From SG8-41 sp964521405 (GTDB lineage Bacteria > Pseudomonadota > Gammaproteobacteria > Burkholderiales > SG8-41), in assembly GCA_964521405.1 (NCBI GenBank), contig CAZFRR010000085.1, forward strand, positions 1 to 64,000: a stretch of 64,000 nt of DNA, given 5' to 3'. Below the pieces are notes generated by a model. The model was given only the letters and a program-made list of their open reading frames with translations, did not search any database and was not told where the DNA came from. Of this stretch, positions 43,406-58,202 are shown in pieces (within the stretch, counting starts at the first letter, position 1; each line of letters starts with the position of its first letter). The position numbers and the translations under genes were made by a program.

Positions 43406-44068
43406 CTACTTGCCGGCGCGCTCCTTGCGCGCCATGGCGATCACCTGGTTGACCACCTGGAAATAGCGCTCGTAATCGACGGTGTTGTCGGGCTTGAGGA
43501 TCATCGAGGGCGCCACCAGGTACTTGCCGTCCACGGTCAGCGCGGGGGTTCCCGGGATGTCGTAATTGCGCGTCATTTCGATCGAGCGCGCCCCGCGGTT
43601 CTTCACGCCGAAGGAATTGTAGGTATCAATAAATTTCTGACGGTCGACGCCGTGCTTGGCCACCCAGTCGAACAGCACCGCCGTGTCCGACAGCCGCAGC
43701 TTCTGCTCGTGGATGGCTGTGAACAAGTCGTAGTGCAGCTTGTCGACGACGCCCATGGCGTCGAGCGCGTAGTAAGCCCAGGTCAGCGGGACCCACGAAT
43801 TGTCGAATACCGCCGGCACGCGCTTGAAGTCGACATCCGCCGGCTTCTGCCGCAGCCAGACCCTGAGCGGGGGCTGCAGGGCGTTGCAATGGGGGCAGCC
43901 ATACCAGAAAAACTCCAGCACTTCGACCCGCTTGCCGCTGTCGGTGGGCTGGGGCGGGTTGATGACCCGGTAGTCCTTGCCGGGCGTGATCTGCGCTGAA
44001 GCGGCGGCACTGATGGCAAACGCCAGCAGCAACACCGCAAGTCGCAGGCAGGATGGGGTGAAATTCAT
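43406..44068 (-). CDS. dsbA: DsbA-like thiol:disulfide interchange protein (CPHC)
   Basis: Probable principal periplasmic disulfide-forming oxidoreductase. The 220 residues start with a signal peptide (to about residue 25, ASA), then FFWYGCPHCNAL with the canonical DsbA site CPHC (58-61), a helical insertion and the cis-Pro motif PGTPALTVDGKY. ATG at 44068 has GGAG a few bases upstream. It is the upstream member of a tandem pair; both share the framework YRxIxPPQPT-xx-G and so look like an old duplication. The SPOR gene ends 25 bp upstream. Confidence 0.9.
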   Translation of the reverse strand: MNFTPSCLRLAVLLLAFAISAAASAQITPGKDYRVINPPQPTDSGKRVEVLEFFWYGCPHCNALQPPLRVWLRQKPADVDFKRVPAVFDNSWVPLTWAYYALDAMGVVDKLHYDLFTAIHEQKLRLSDTAVLFDWVAKHGVDRQKFIDTYNSFGVKNRGARSIEMTRNYDIPGTPALTVDGKYLVAPSMILKPDNTVDYERYFQVVNQVIAMARKERAGK

Positions 44069-44093
44069 GGTGTCTCCGAAAAATAATAAGTTG

Positions 44094-44672
44094 CTACTCG
44101 CGCACCTTGATCAAAGCGGTCTCGACGCCGTTCTGCTTCAGGGTGTCGCGCGTGCGGTTGAGCGACTCGACGCTGGTGTAGGGCCCGACCCGCACCCGGT
44201 GCCATACGCCCTTATCCGGGAGAGTGGTGGTCTGTATCGTCGCCTCGACCCCGAGCAGCGCGAGCCGTGCCTTGAGGTTATCCGCGTCCGGCGCGCCCTG
44301 GAATGCACCCGCCTGGAGGTAAAACGTTTCCCTGGCCGCCGCGGTTGACTTCTTCTGGGCATCCCGCATTTGCTGGTCAGTGGCGGGTTCCTCGTTACCG
44401 GGCAGGATCTTGTAGAAGTCGAAGCGCGGCTTGCTCTCGGCAGACTTGGCCGCATTGCCCTCGCTTTTCACCGGCGCGGGGGCCTGCGCTCCCTTGGCGG
44501 GCTCGCCCTTGGGGGGGGTGCGGTTCAGGAACGGGCTGGGCATCTTGTTGATGTACCACGCCACCGCCAGCGCGATGCCGAGACCCAGCATGAGACCGAT
44601 CAGGATGCCGACCAGCAGGGAGCTTCCGCCGCTGCGGGATTTTGGTTCAGGGCGCTTGTAGTCCTTGGACAT
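44094..44672 (-). CDS. SPOR-domain membrane protein (FtsN-like)
   Basis: Probable cell-division or envelope protein that binds denuded septal peptidoglycan. The 192-residue protein has a short basic cytoplasmic start, one membrane helix (LLVGILIGLMLGLGIALAVAWYI, about 19-41), a Pro/Ala/Lys-rich linker (50-110) and a C-terminal SPOR domain (about 116-192: FYLQAGAFQGAPDADNLKARLALLGVEATI and WHRVRVGPYTSVESLNRTRDTL). It starts nine bases after argS and its ATG is at 44672. A C8 tract (44511-44518 as G8 on the plus strand) lies in the linker. It resembles FtsN in layout, but I would not give the symbol on this evidence. Confidence 0.88.
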   Translation of the reverse strand: MSKDYKRPEPKSRSGGSSLLVGILIGLMLGLGIALAVAWYINKMPSPFLNRTPPKGEPAKGAQAPAPVKSEGNAAKSAESKPRFDFYKILPGNEEPATDQQMRDAQKKSTAAARETFYLQAGAFQGAPDADNLKARLALLGVEATIQTTTLPDKGVWHRVRVGPYTSVESLNRTRDTLKQNGVETALIKVRE

Positions 44673-44681
44673 GCGGGTATC

Positions 44682-46427
44682 TTACATTTTCTCCGGCGCG
44701 GACACACCCAGTAGCGCCAGCCCGTTGCGCAGCACCTGCCGTACTGCGGCAGCGAGCGCCAGTCGCGCGAGCTTGATGCCTTCTTCCTCCACCAGCATGC
44801 GCGTCGAATTGTAGTAGCTATGGAATCCGGCGGCGAGCTCCCGCAGGTAAAACGCGATGACATGCGGCGACAAGTCACACGCCGCGCTCTCCATGGCCTC
44901 CGGGTATTCCATGAGGCGCGCCACCAGCGCCAGTTCCTGCTCCGAGACGAGAGTGGACGTATCGACATCGGCGAGACGGGTCGCGTCGCCGCCCCACTGC
45001 TCGAACAGGCTGCACACCCGCGCGTGCGCGTACTGGACGTAGTAAACGGGATTCTCGTTGCTTTGCGACTTGGCGAGATCGAGGTCGAAATCAAGGTGCT
45101 GGTCGCTCTTGCGCAGCACGTAGAAGAAGCGCGCCGCATCGTTGCCGACTTCCCGCCGCAGTTCGCGCAGGGTGACGAACTCCCCGGCACGGGTGGACAT
45201 GGAAACCTTCTGGCCGTTGCGGTAGAGCACGGCGAACTGCACCAGCACGATGGTGAGGCGCTCGGGATTGAGGCCGAGCGCCGCCAGCGCGCCCTTGACG
45301 CGCGGGATATAGCCGTGATGGTCGGCGCCCCATACGTCGATCACCCGATCGTAGCCGCGCTCGAATTTGCTCAGGTGATAAGCGATGTCCGAAGCGAAAT
45401 AGGTGTACTGGCCGTTCTCGCGCTGGACCACCCGGTCTTTCTCGTCGCCGAACGCGCTGGAACGGAACCATCTCGCGCCGTCCTGCCGGTAGACGTGACC
45501 CTTCTCCTCCAACGTGCGTACTACACGCTCGACCAGGCCGGCGTTGTAGAGCGAGCGCTCGGAGAACCAGCCGTCGAAGGCGACGCCAAACTCCGCGAGA
45601 TCGTCGCGGCAATCGGCAAGCTGATCGTTCAGCACAAAATCATTCACGATTTCATAATCGGTGCCGAGCGCGGATTTTGCCGCGGCGATCAGGGCATCGA
45701 GCTTTGCCTCGTCGTCTGACCCAGCCGGCCATTGCGGAGTGGTCACGGCGGGAGCCTCACGCTTGAGGCTGACGGCGTGCCTGTTTTGGAGCTTGCGCGC
45801 CATGTCGCGGACGTACTCGCCCTGATAGGCGTTGGCCGGGAAGGCCACCGCGATGCCGCATAACTCGAGATAGCGCAGCCAGGCCGACAGCGTCAGGATG
45901 TCCATCTGCCGGCCGGAGTCGTTGACGTAATACTCGCGGGTGACGTCGTATCCCGCAGCGACGAGGAGATTGGCAAGGCTTGCGCCATAAGCCGCGCCGC
46001 GCCCGTGGCCGACATGCAGCGGGCCGGTGGGGTTGGCCGAAACGAATTCGACCTGCACCCGTTGCTTTTGCCCAAGCGTTGAGCTGCCGTAGGCTGCGCC
46101 AGCCTGCAGGATGCGGTTGACCGCCTGCTGCTTGAACGAGCGCTTCAGGAAGAGATTGATAAAGCCCGCCCCCGCGACTTCCGCCTTTTCAAGGTAGGGC
46201 GAGGGGGGGAGCGCCGCCACCAGCTGCGCGGCGATGTCGCGCGGCTTGGCGCGCAGTGGCTTGGCGAGTTGCAGGGCGACGCTGCAAGCATAATCGCCGT
46301 GCCCGGCATGCTTGGGGCGCTCGAGCACGATGGCAGTCCCGGCCTCGCCCGGCGCCACCGCGCGCAATGCGCCGGCAAGGGTTTCGGCGAGCTGCGTTTT
46401 CGCGTCGCCTGCGGGCGCCGAAGTCAT
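44682..46427 (-). CDS. argS: arginyl-tRNA synthetase
   Basis: Class I aminoacyl-tRNA synthetase charging tRNA-Arg. The 581 residues show the HIGH motif as HVGHGRG in NPTGPLHVGHGRGAAYG, the KMSKS-like sequence GQKVSMSTRAGEF, an N-terminal Add-1 domain and the C-terminal DALR anticodon-binding domain. ATG at 46427. Its downstream neighbours are the SPOR gene and the two dsbA genes, all on the same strand; argS-SPOR-dsbA is a common betaproteobacterial order. Confidence 0.97.
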   Translation of the reverse strand: MTSAPAGDAKTQLAETLAGALRAVAPGEAGTAIVLERPKHAGHGDYACSVALQLAKPLRAKPRDIAAQLVAALPPSPYLEKAEVAGAGFINLFLKRSFKQQAVNRILQAGAAYGSSTLGQKQRVQVEFVSANPTGPLHVGHGRGAAYGASLANLLVAAGYDVTREYYVNDSGRQMDILTLSAWLRYLELCGIAVAFPANAYQGEYVRDMARKLQNRHAVSLKREAPAVTTPQWPAGSDDEAKLDALIAAAKSALGTDYEIVNDFVLNDQLADCRDDLAEFGVAFDGWFSERSLYNAGLVERVVRTLEEKGHVYRQDGARWFRSSAFGDEKDRVVQRENGQYTYFASDIAYHLSKFERGYDRVIDVWGADHHGYIPRVKGALAALGLNPERLTIVLVQFAVLYRNGQKVSMSTRAGEFVTLRELRREVGNDAARFFYVLRKSDQHLDFDLDLAKSQSNENPVYYVQYAHARVCSLFEQWGGDATRLADVDTSTLVSEQELALVARLMEYPEAMESAACDLSPHVIAFYLRELAAGFHSYYNSTRMLVEEEGIKLARLALAAAVRQVLRNGLALLGVSAPEKM

Positions 46428-46528
46428 GCCGTCAAGGGCCTGAAAGAAGTCAGGAGGCAGTTAAAGCGGAAACGACCGCACGGTTTTCGACATGCCGGTG
46501 TGCAGGCCAGGCGTGCAGGGCGCAACGG

Positions 46529-47290
46529 TCAGCGTTTGAAGACATATTCTGCAACTCCCTTGAAGGATCCGCTCTTGCGCTCGGCCGCCGCGACCTGCGC
46601 CGGGTCATAGCGGTAGCCCAGCGACTCCACTTCCTTGACCATCTGCCTGTGGTCGGCCAGGTTCTGGTTGGTCTCGACCAGGAGCGAGCGCACCTTGCGG
46701 TCCGCCAGCACGCCCCGCGCGCCAGCGATGATTTTGTGCTCGATGCCATCCACGTCGATCTTGATGTGGTCGGGCACGGGCACCACTCCCGCGGTCACCA
46801 GATCGTCCAGCCGGGCGGAGATGCAGCCCTGAGAGAACACTGGATGCATCGGTTCGTGCTTGAAATCCACCCGCTCGCCCAGGGAATGGCACGAGCCGCC
46901 AATGCTCAGGTCCGACAGGTGCAATTCGCTATAGCCCGCCTGGTCGGACAGCCCCAGGCAATAAGCCTTGACCTGCTCGCCAAGGCCGTTCAGCACGATG
47001 TTGCGGTTGAGCAGCGCGTAATTCTGCGCCTCAGGCTCGAACGCAAAGACTCTCACGCCGCGCGTCTTGGCCGCCCAGATGGTGTACATCCCGACATTGG
47101 CGCCGATGTCCACCAGGACCTCGTTCGCGGCAAATCCCGCAATCCATTGGATGGTGATCGGCTCCTTCTCGAACAAGGTATCGACCCGCCACTTGGTGGC
47201 TGTGGACGGCGTTGCGTAGACCACCCGCACGCCATCGTGCGTGAGCTCGCAGTGCGGATTCAGCTTTTCGTATTCCTCGAGGGTCAGCAT
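46529..47290 (-). CDS. FkbM-family methyltransferase
   Basis: SAM-dependent methyltransferase, probably O-methylating a sugar or other small polar substrate. The 253-residue protein has the SAM motif LVDIGANVGMYTIWAAKT, the acidic FAFEPEAQNYALLNRN and IKIDVDGIEHKIIAGARGVL, a layout typical of the FkbM family. There is no signal peptide. ATG at 47290, 33 bp after the end of a 2OG-Fe(II) oxygenase-like gene on the same strand, so the two are likely cotranscribed. The pair is inserted between argS and priA, and I cannot say what it modifies. Confidence 0.82.
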   Translation of the reverse strand: MLTLEEYEKLNPHCELTHDGVRVVYATPSTATKWRVDTLFEKEPITIQWIAGFAANEVLVDIGANVGMYTIWAAKTRGVRVFAFEPEAQNYALLNRNIVLNGLGEQVKAYCLGLSDQAGYSELHLSDLSIGGSCHSLGERVDFKHEPMHPVFSQGCISARLDDLVTAGVVPVPDHIKIDVDGIEHKIIAGARGVLADRKVRSLLVETNQNLADHRQMVKEVESLGYRYDPAQVAAAERKSGSFKGVAEYVFKR

Positions 47291-47323
47291 GAGTTCGAAT
47301 CGGGAAGTCGCAACAGCGTCCGC

Positions 47324-48070
47324 CTATGCGGTGCGCGCCCTCTGGAGCAGCTCGGGCGGGTTCTCCACCATGATGTCGTATAGCAATAGGTCGCGGCGCA
47401 CGTCGACGTCGGCGATGGGCTCGACGCCGTGGAACGAATCGTTGGTCTTGGCAAAGGCAAACAGCGTGTTCGGCAGATAGGGCATGGTGCAAATGCGCTG
47501 GAACTGGTCGAACGGATAATGCGGCCCGCCCGTGCAAATGAAGTTCCGGTCCCTGGGCAGGTAGATCGAAGTCCCGAGGTGCGGCCGGGAATCATCCGCC
47601 GGGAGGTAGAACAGCAACGACAGCACCTTCTGCGGCTTGTCGGTATGGGGCCCGAGCGCGTAAGTCGTGTAATCCTGGACCAACAGAGCTTCATTGCTGA
47701 AGCGCCGGCCTTTCAAGTCCCCCAGGCGCTGGGCGAGAATCTCGCCGAACTTGGATAGTACCACCTGGGCAAAATAACCGCCGAGCATCCATTCCGCCAC
47801 GCCTTGCCAGAACCCGCGGAACGGATTGGCCATGTCCTGGAGATTCTCGGGGGCGAGCGGCAGCACGAGTCGTGTATCCGGATAAGCGTCACCCACCCGC
47901 TTCAGCGCCCGCAGCGTCTTGAAGTCGTCTTTCGGCGGCAGATGAGAGCGCAAGGTTTCATAGAAGTCGGCCGGGAACACGTCCCGCACGACGATATGGG
48001 GAAACGGAAAATACAGGATCGGCGCGTTCGCGATCTTGTAGAGCACGTAGAGGTCAACAGCGGAAGACAT
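47324..48070 (-). CDS. 2OG-Fe(II) oxygenase-like protein
   Basis: Probable non-heme iron, 2-oxoglutarate-dependent oxygenase. The 248 residues contain the iron triad in LGPHTDKPQKVLSLLFYLPAD (His142, Asp144) and SFHGVEPI (His214), and basic residues at 225-226 (DVRRDLL) in the place of the 2-oxoglutarate-binding Arg. The segment between them (GTSIYLPRD) fits the jelly-roll core. ATG at 48070; an in-frame TTG two codons upstream is less likely. It is probably expressed with the FkbM methyltransferase gene downstream. Hydroxylation followed by methylation of a common substrate is a speculative reading. Confidence 0.78.
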   Translation of the reverse strand: MSSAVDLYVLYKIANAPILYFPFPHIVVRDVFPADFYETLRSHLPPKDDFKTLRALKRVGDAYPDTRLVLPLAPENLQDMANPFRGFWQGVAEWMLGGYFAQVVLSKFGEILAQRLGDLKGRRFSNEALLVQDYTTYALGPHTDKPQKVLSLLFYLPADDSRPHLGTSIYLPRDRNFICTGGPHYPFDQFQRICTMPYLPNTLFAFAKTNDSFHGVEPIADVDVRRDLLLYDIMVENPPELLQRARTA

Positions 48071-48142
48071 AGGCAAGCAAAAAGCGGCGACAAGCTCAGT
48101 GAAAAGCGAATTTTATCATGGGGCTGGCGTGACACGCGGCTG

Positions 48143-50329
<2,187 letters not shown>

Positions 50330-50660
50330 ATCGGCGATGTCGAGAGCGCAAGCAGTTGGATGGCTGATAAACAACGCTTCAATTTATAGAGCGGCGCTTG
50401 CCGCTTGGCCCATTACACCCAGGATTATCAACACGACCTTGTGGATAACCCTGTTGATAGAAATGCCCGGCCAGCCCTCAGGAGGCAATTCCTCCCGTGC
50501 CGCCACCATGCCGAAAGAATCAAATTAATGTGTGTTAAAACAATGAGTTAACAAACGGCACGCTGAGGGGGCATGCTCAAGAAAAATCCCTTGTTGCACA
50601 AGATGTTGCTGTGCATAACTCGGCGGCGACCGCCCGCAATGCCAGATCTGGCGTGGCTCT
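50330..50660. other. 331-bp priA-hemE gap with DnaA-box-like cluster and AT-rich stretch
   Basis: No gene here. DnaA-box-like sites: TTATCAACA (50425-50433, 8/9), perfect TTATCCACA on the minus strand (50440-50448), CTATCAACA on the minus strand (50452-50460, 7/9) and TTATGCACA on the minus strand (50610-50618, 8/9). An AT-rich stretch runs 50515-50555. A small inverted repeat GGAGG/CCTCC lies at 50481-50495. A weak minus-strand TATAAA (50383-50388) could be part of the priA promoter. The set resembles an origin or a DnaA-titrating locus. Confidence 0.6.
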
Positions 50661-51722
50661 TCAGTGATACGCCGGGCTCAGTTCATGCACGGCGTCTACC
50701 AGTGCGGCAACACTTTCCGGGGGCGTGTGTTGCGAGAGGCCGTGCCCCAGGTTGAACACGTGGCCATGACCGCGCCCGAACTCAGCGAGTATGGCGGCGA
50801 CGCCTCTGCGGCTTGCTTCGGGGCCGGCAAGCAGCGTCATGGGGTCGAGGTTACCCTGCAGCGCAACGCGTTCGCCGACCTGATGGCGCGCCGCGCCGAG
50901 ATCCACCGTCCAGTCGACACCGACGGCGTCGCAGCCGCTCGCGGCGATCGCCTCCAGCCAGGCGCCACCGCCCTTGGTGAACAGAATGTTCGGTATGCGC
51001 TCCCCGTGATGCTCGCGCTTGAGCCCTTCAATGATGCGCCGCATGTAGGCGAGCGAGAATTCGCGGTACTCGGCGGCACCCAGCGCGCCGCCCCAGGTGT
51101 CGAAAATCATCACTGCCTGCGCGCCTGACTCAATCTGCGCATTGAGATAGGCGATGACCGCGCGGCAGTTGACCTCCAGGATATGGTGCAACAACTCGGG
51201 CCGGTTATGGAGCATGCTCTTGATGGTGCGAAAATCAGCGCTCCCGCGCCCCTCCACCATGTAGCAGGCCAGGGTAAAGGGACTGCCGGAGAAGCCTATC
51301 AGCGGGACCTTGCCGGCGAGCGCCCGGCGCACCTGGCGCACCGTGTCGAGCACGTAACGCAGACTCGCGCCAGGATCAGGCACCACCAGAGCGCGTATCT
51401 CGCGCTCCTCGCGCAGCGGGCGCTCGAAGTATGGCCCTTCCCCTTCGGCAAATCCCAGGCCCAGCCCCATGGCGTCCGGTATCGTCAGGATGTCGGAAAA
51501 GACGATGGCGGCATCGAGCCGGAAACGGTCGAGCGGCTGCAGCGTCACCTCGGTGGCGAGACCCGGGTTTTTGGCGAGCGCGAGAAAACTGCCGGCCCGC
51601 GCGCGGGTTGCGTTGTATTCCGGAAGATAGCGCCCGGCCTGGCGCATCAACCAGACCGGGGTACGGGTGGTGGGCTGGCGCAGCAGCGCCCGGAGCAACG
51701 TATCGTTCTTGAGTTGTGTCAT
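50661..51722 (-). CDS. hemE: uroporphyrinogen decarboxylase
   Basis: Converts uroporphyrinogen III to coproporphyrinogen III in heme synthesis. The 353-residue protein begins NDTLLRALLRQPTTRTPVWLMRQAGRYLPEY, with the signature RxPVWxMRQAGRYxPEY, and contains GFSGSPFTLACYMVEG. ATG at 51722. Length and motifs are standard. It is followed by the priA gap and preceded by gltD across a hairpin-rich 79-bp gap. Confidence 0.96.
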   Translation of the reverse strand: MTQLKNDTLLRALLRQPTTRTPVWLMRQAGRYLPEYNATRARAGSFLALAKNPGLATEVTLQPLDRFRLDAAIVFSDILTIPDAMGLGLGFAEGEGPYFERPLREEREIRALVVPDPGASLRYVLDTVRQVRRALAGKVPLIGFSGSPFTLACYMVEGRGSADFRTIKSMLHNRPELLHHILEVNCRAVIAYLNAQIESGAQAVMIFDTWGGALGAAEYREFSLAYMRRIIEGLKREHHGERIPNILFTKGGGAWLEAIAASGCDAVGVDWTVDLGAARHQVGERVALQGNLDPMTLLAGPEASRRGVAAILAEFGRGHGHVFNLGHGLSQHTPPESVAALVDAVHELSPAYH

Positions 51723-51724
51723 TA

Positions 51725-51794
51725 ACCGCAGAGACGCAAAGGCGCAGAGGAAGACCGAATCATATAGTGCTCTGCGACTCGGCGCTTCTGCGGT
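51725..51794. repeat. long imperfect hairpin in the hemE-gltD gap
   Basis: Arms 51725-51749 and 51770-51794 are imperfect reverse complements of 25 bases; outer ACCGCAGA/TCTGCGGT and inner CGCAGAG/CTCTGCG are perfect. The arms contain CGCAGAG-like units. It lies between the hemE start and the gltD stop. There is no T tract, so a terminator role is uncertain. Confidence 0.65.
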
Positions 51795-51801
51795 GAAAAA
51801 C

Positions 51802-53265
51802 TCAGCGCGGCAACTCGGAAGACCCCATCAGGAACTCGTCTACGGCGCGCGCGCACTGGCGCCCCTCGCGGATCGCCCAGACCACGAGCGACTGCCCGCG
51901 CCGCATGTCCCCGGCGGCAAATACTTTCGGCACCGAAGTTGAATAGCAACCGTTTCCGTCCGTGATGGCCTTGACGTTGCCGCGAGCGTCTTTCTCCACG
52001 CCGAAAGCCGCCAGGACCGATGGCACGGGCGAGATGAAGCCCATTGCCAGCAGCACGAGATCGGCAGGCAGCGTGAATTCCGAGCTGGGGACTTCGCTCA
52101 TCCTGCCGTCTTTCCATTCCAGCCGCACCACCTTGAGCGCCTTGACCTTGCCCCCTTCTCCAACGAATTCCTTGGTGGCGACCGACCAGTCGCGGCTGAC
52201 GCCTTCCTCGTGCGAAGACGAGGTGCGCAGCCGCGTCGGCCAGTAGGGCCAGACCGGGTTCCTTTCCACATCGGGCGGCATGGGCAGCAGCTCGAACTGC
52301 GTGACGGAGCTGGCGCCGTGGCGGTTGGACGTGCCGACGCAGTCGGAGCCGGTGTCCCCGCCGCCGATGATCACCACCTGCTTGCCGGTTGCCCACAGAT
52401 CGGGCACGCCCGCGTCACCCGCGACGCGCTTGTTTTGCAGCGGCAGGAATTCCATCGCGAAGTGCACGCCGTCGAGCTCGCGCCCCGGTATCGGCAGATC
52501 GCGCGGCTGCTCCGCGCCCCCGGCAAGCACCACCGCGTCGAATTCCGCAAGGAGCTTTTTCGGCGCAATGGTCCCGGTCGCCCAGTCGGGAATGCCTTTC
52601 CCGGGTCGCTGATTGCCGACGTAGACACCGGTGCGGAAGGAGACGCCCTCGGCGGCCATTTGTTCCATGCGCCGGTCGATCTGCATCTTCTCGAGCTTGA
52701 AATCGGGGATGCCGTAACGCAGCAGCCCGCCGATGCGGTCGTTTTTCTCGAACACGACGACGTCGTGACCCGCGCGCGCCAGTTGCTGCGCGCTGGCGAG
52801 CCCCCCGGGACCGGAACCCACGATCGCCACTTTCTTCCCGGTCTTGTGTGACGCCGGCCGCGGCTTGACCCAGCCCTGTTCCCACGCCTTGTCGATGATC
52901 GCGTGCTCGATCGACTTGATGCCGACCGCGTCTTCGTTGATCCGCAGCACGCAGGCTTCCTCGCAGGGCGCGGGGCACACGCGGCCGGTGAACTCGGGAA
53001 AATTGTTGGTCGAGTGCAGCGTGGCGATGGCCGCTTCCCAGTCCTGCCGGTATACCAGATCGTTCCAGTCCGGGATGATGTTGTTGACCGGGCAGCCGCT
53101 CATGCAGAACGGAATGCCGCAATCCATGCAGCGCGCCCCCTGGATCTGCGCTGCATGATCCGGCAGGGCCGGGATGAATTCGCGGTAATGATGCCTGCGG
53201 GCCTGCGGCGCCTCGTGGGGCTCGTCGACGCGCCGGTGCTCCAGAAATCCTGTGACCTTACCCAC
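51802..53265 (-). CDS. gltD: glutamate synthase small subunit
   Basis: Electron-input subunit of NADPH-dependent glutamate synthase (GOGAT), which makes glutamate from glutamine and 2-oxoglutarate. The 487 residues have an N-terminal iron-sulfur region with CMDCGIPFCMSGCPVNNIIPDWND and CPAPCEEACV, then two nucleotide-binding domains (VAIVGSGPGGLASAQQLARAGHDVVVFEK for FAD; VVIIGGGDTGSDCVGTS for NADPH). The start is GTG at 53265, with a GAGG ribosome site upstream, giving MGKVTGFLEHRR. It is 124 bp downstream of gltB and forms the enzyme with it. Confidence 0.96.
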   Translation of the reverse strand: MGKVTGFLEHRRVDEPHEAPQARRHHYREFIPALPDHAAQIQGARCMDCGIPFCMSGCPVNNIIPDWNDLVYRQDWEAAIATLHSTNNFPEFTGRVCPAPCEEACVLRINEDAVGIKSIEHAIIDKAWEQGWVKPRPASHKTGKKVAIVGSGPGGLASAQQLARAGHDVVVFEKNDRIGGLLRYGIPDFKLEKMQIDRRMEQMAAEGVSFRTGVYVGNQRPGKGIPDWATGTIAPKKLLAEFDAVVLAGGAEQPRDLPIPGRELDGVHFAMEFLPLQNKRVAGDAGVPDLWATGKQVVIIGGGDTGSDCVGTSNRHGASSVTQFELLPMPPDVERNPVWPYWPTRLRTSSSHEEGVSRDWSVATKEFVGEGGKVKALKVVRLEWKDGRMSEVPSSEFTLPADLVLLAMGFISPVPSVLAAFGVEKDARGNVKAITDGNGCYSTSVPKVFAAGDMRRGQSLVVWAIREGRQCARAVDEFLMGSSELPR

Positions 53266-53389
53266 GCCTGTTTACCTCATTCGACATGCACGATGAACTT
53301 GTGGCCAGGGGCCCCATAATCGCCGCCGCGTTTCCCCACCCTCTAACGCCCCGCCAGCCGCTGCCCAGCGTGGTGGTGGCGGCGCGCTT

Positions 53390-58051
<4,662 letters not shown>

Positions 58052-58085
58052 GGGTAGTTCCCGAAAAAGTCTTAGTTACAAAGCG

Positions 58086-58114
58086 TTGTGGCCACAATTG
58101 CTGCTTCGCAGCAA
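58086..58114. repeat. palindromes upstream of gltB
   Basis: The 12-base palindrome TTGTGGCCACAA (58086-58097) is followed directly by a 7-bp hairpin TTGCTGC-TTC-GCAGCAA (58098-58114). They lie 35-63 bases upstream of the gltB start codon, where a regulator could bind. No clear sigma-70 promoter was found nearby. Confidence 0.5.
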
Positions 58115-58172
58115 GCGCGCATGAAATCAACGCGCAGTCCTCAAGTTTACTGTCTTAAGTGACTGGATTCAA

Positions 58173-58191
58173 CCGGAAAATCGCCTTCCGG
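58173..58191. terminator. weak hairpin downstream of dgt
   Basis: CCGGAA (58173-58178) and TTCCGG (58186-58191) form a 6-bp stem with a seven-base loop, 11 bases after the dgt stop (transcription runs leftward). No long T tract follows. It may mark the end of dgt transcription before gltB. Confidence 0.35.
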
Positions 58192-58202
58192 CAGAAATGG
58201 GG

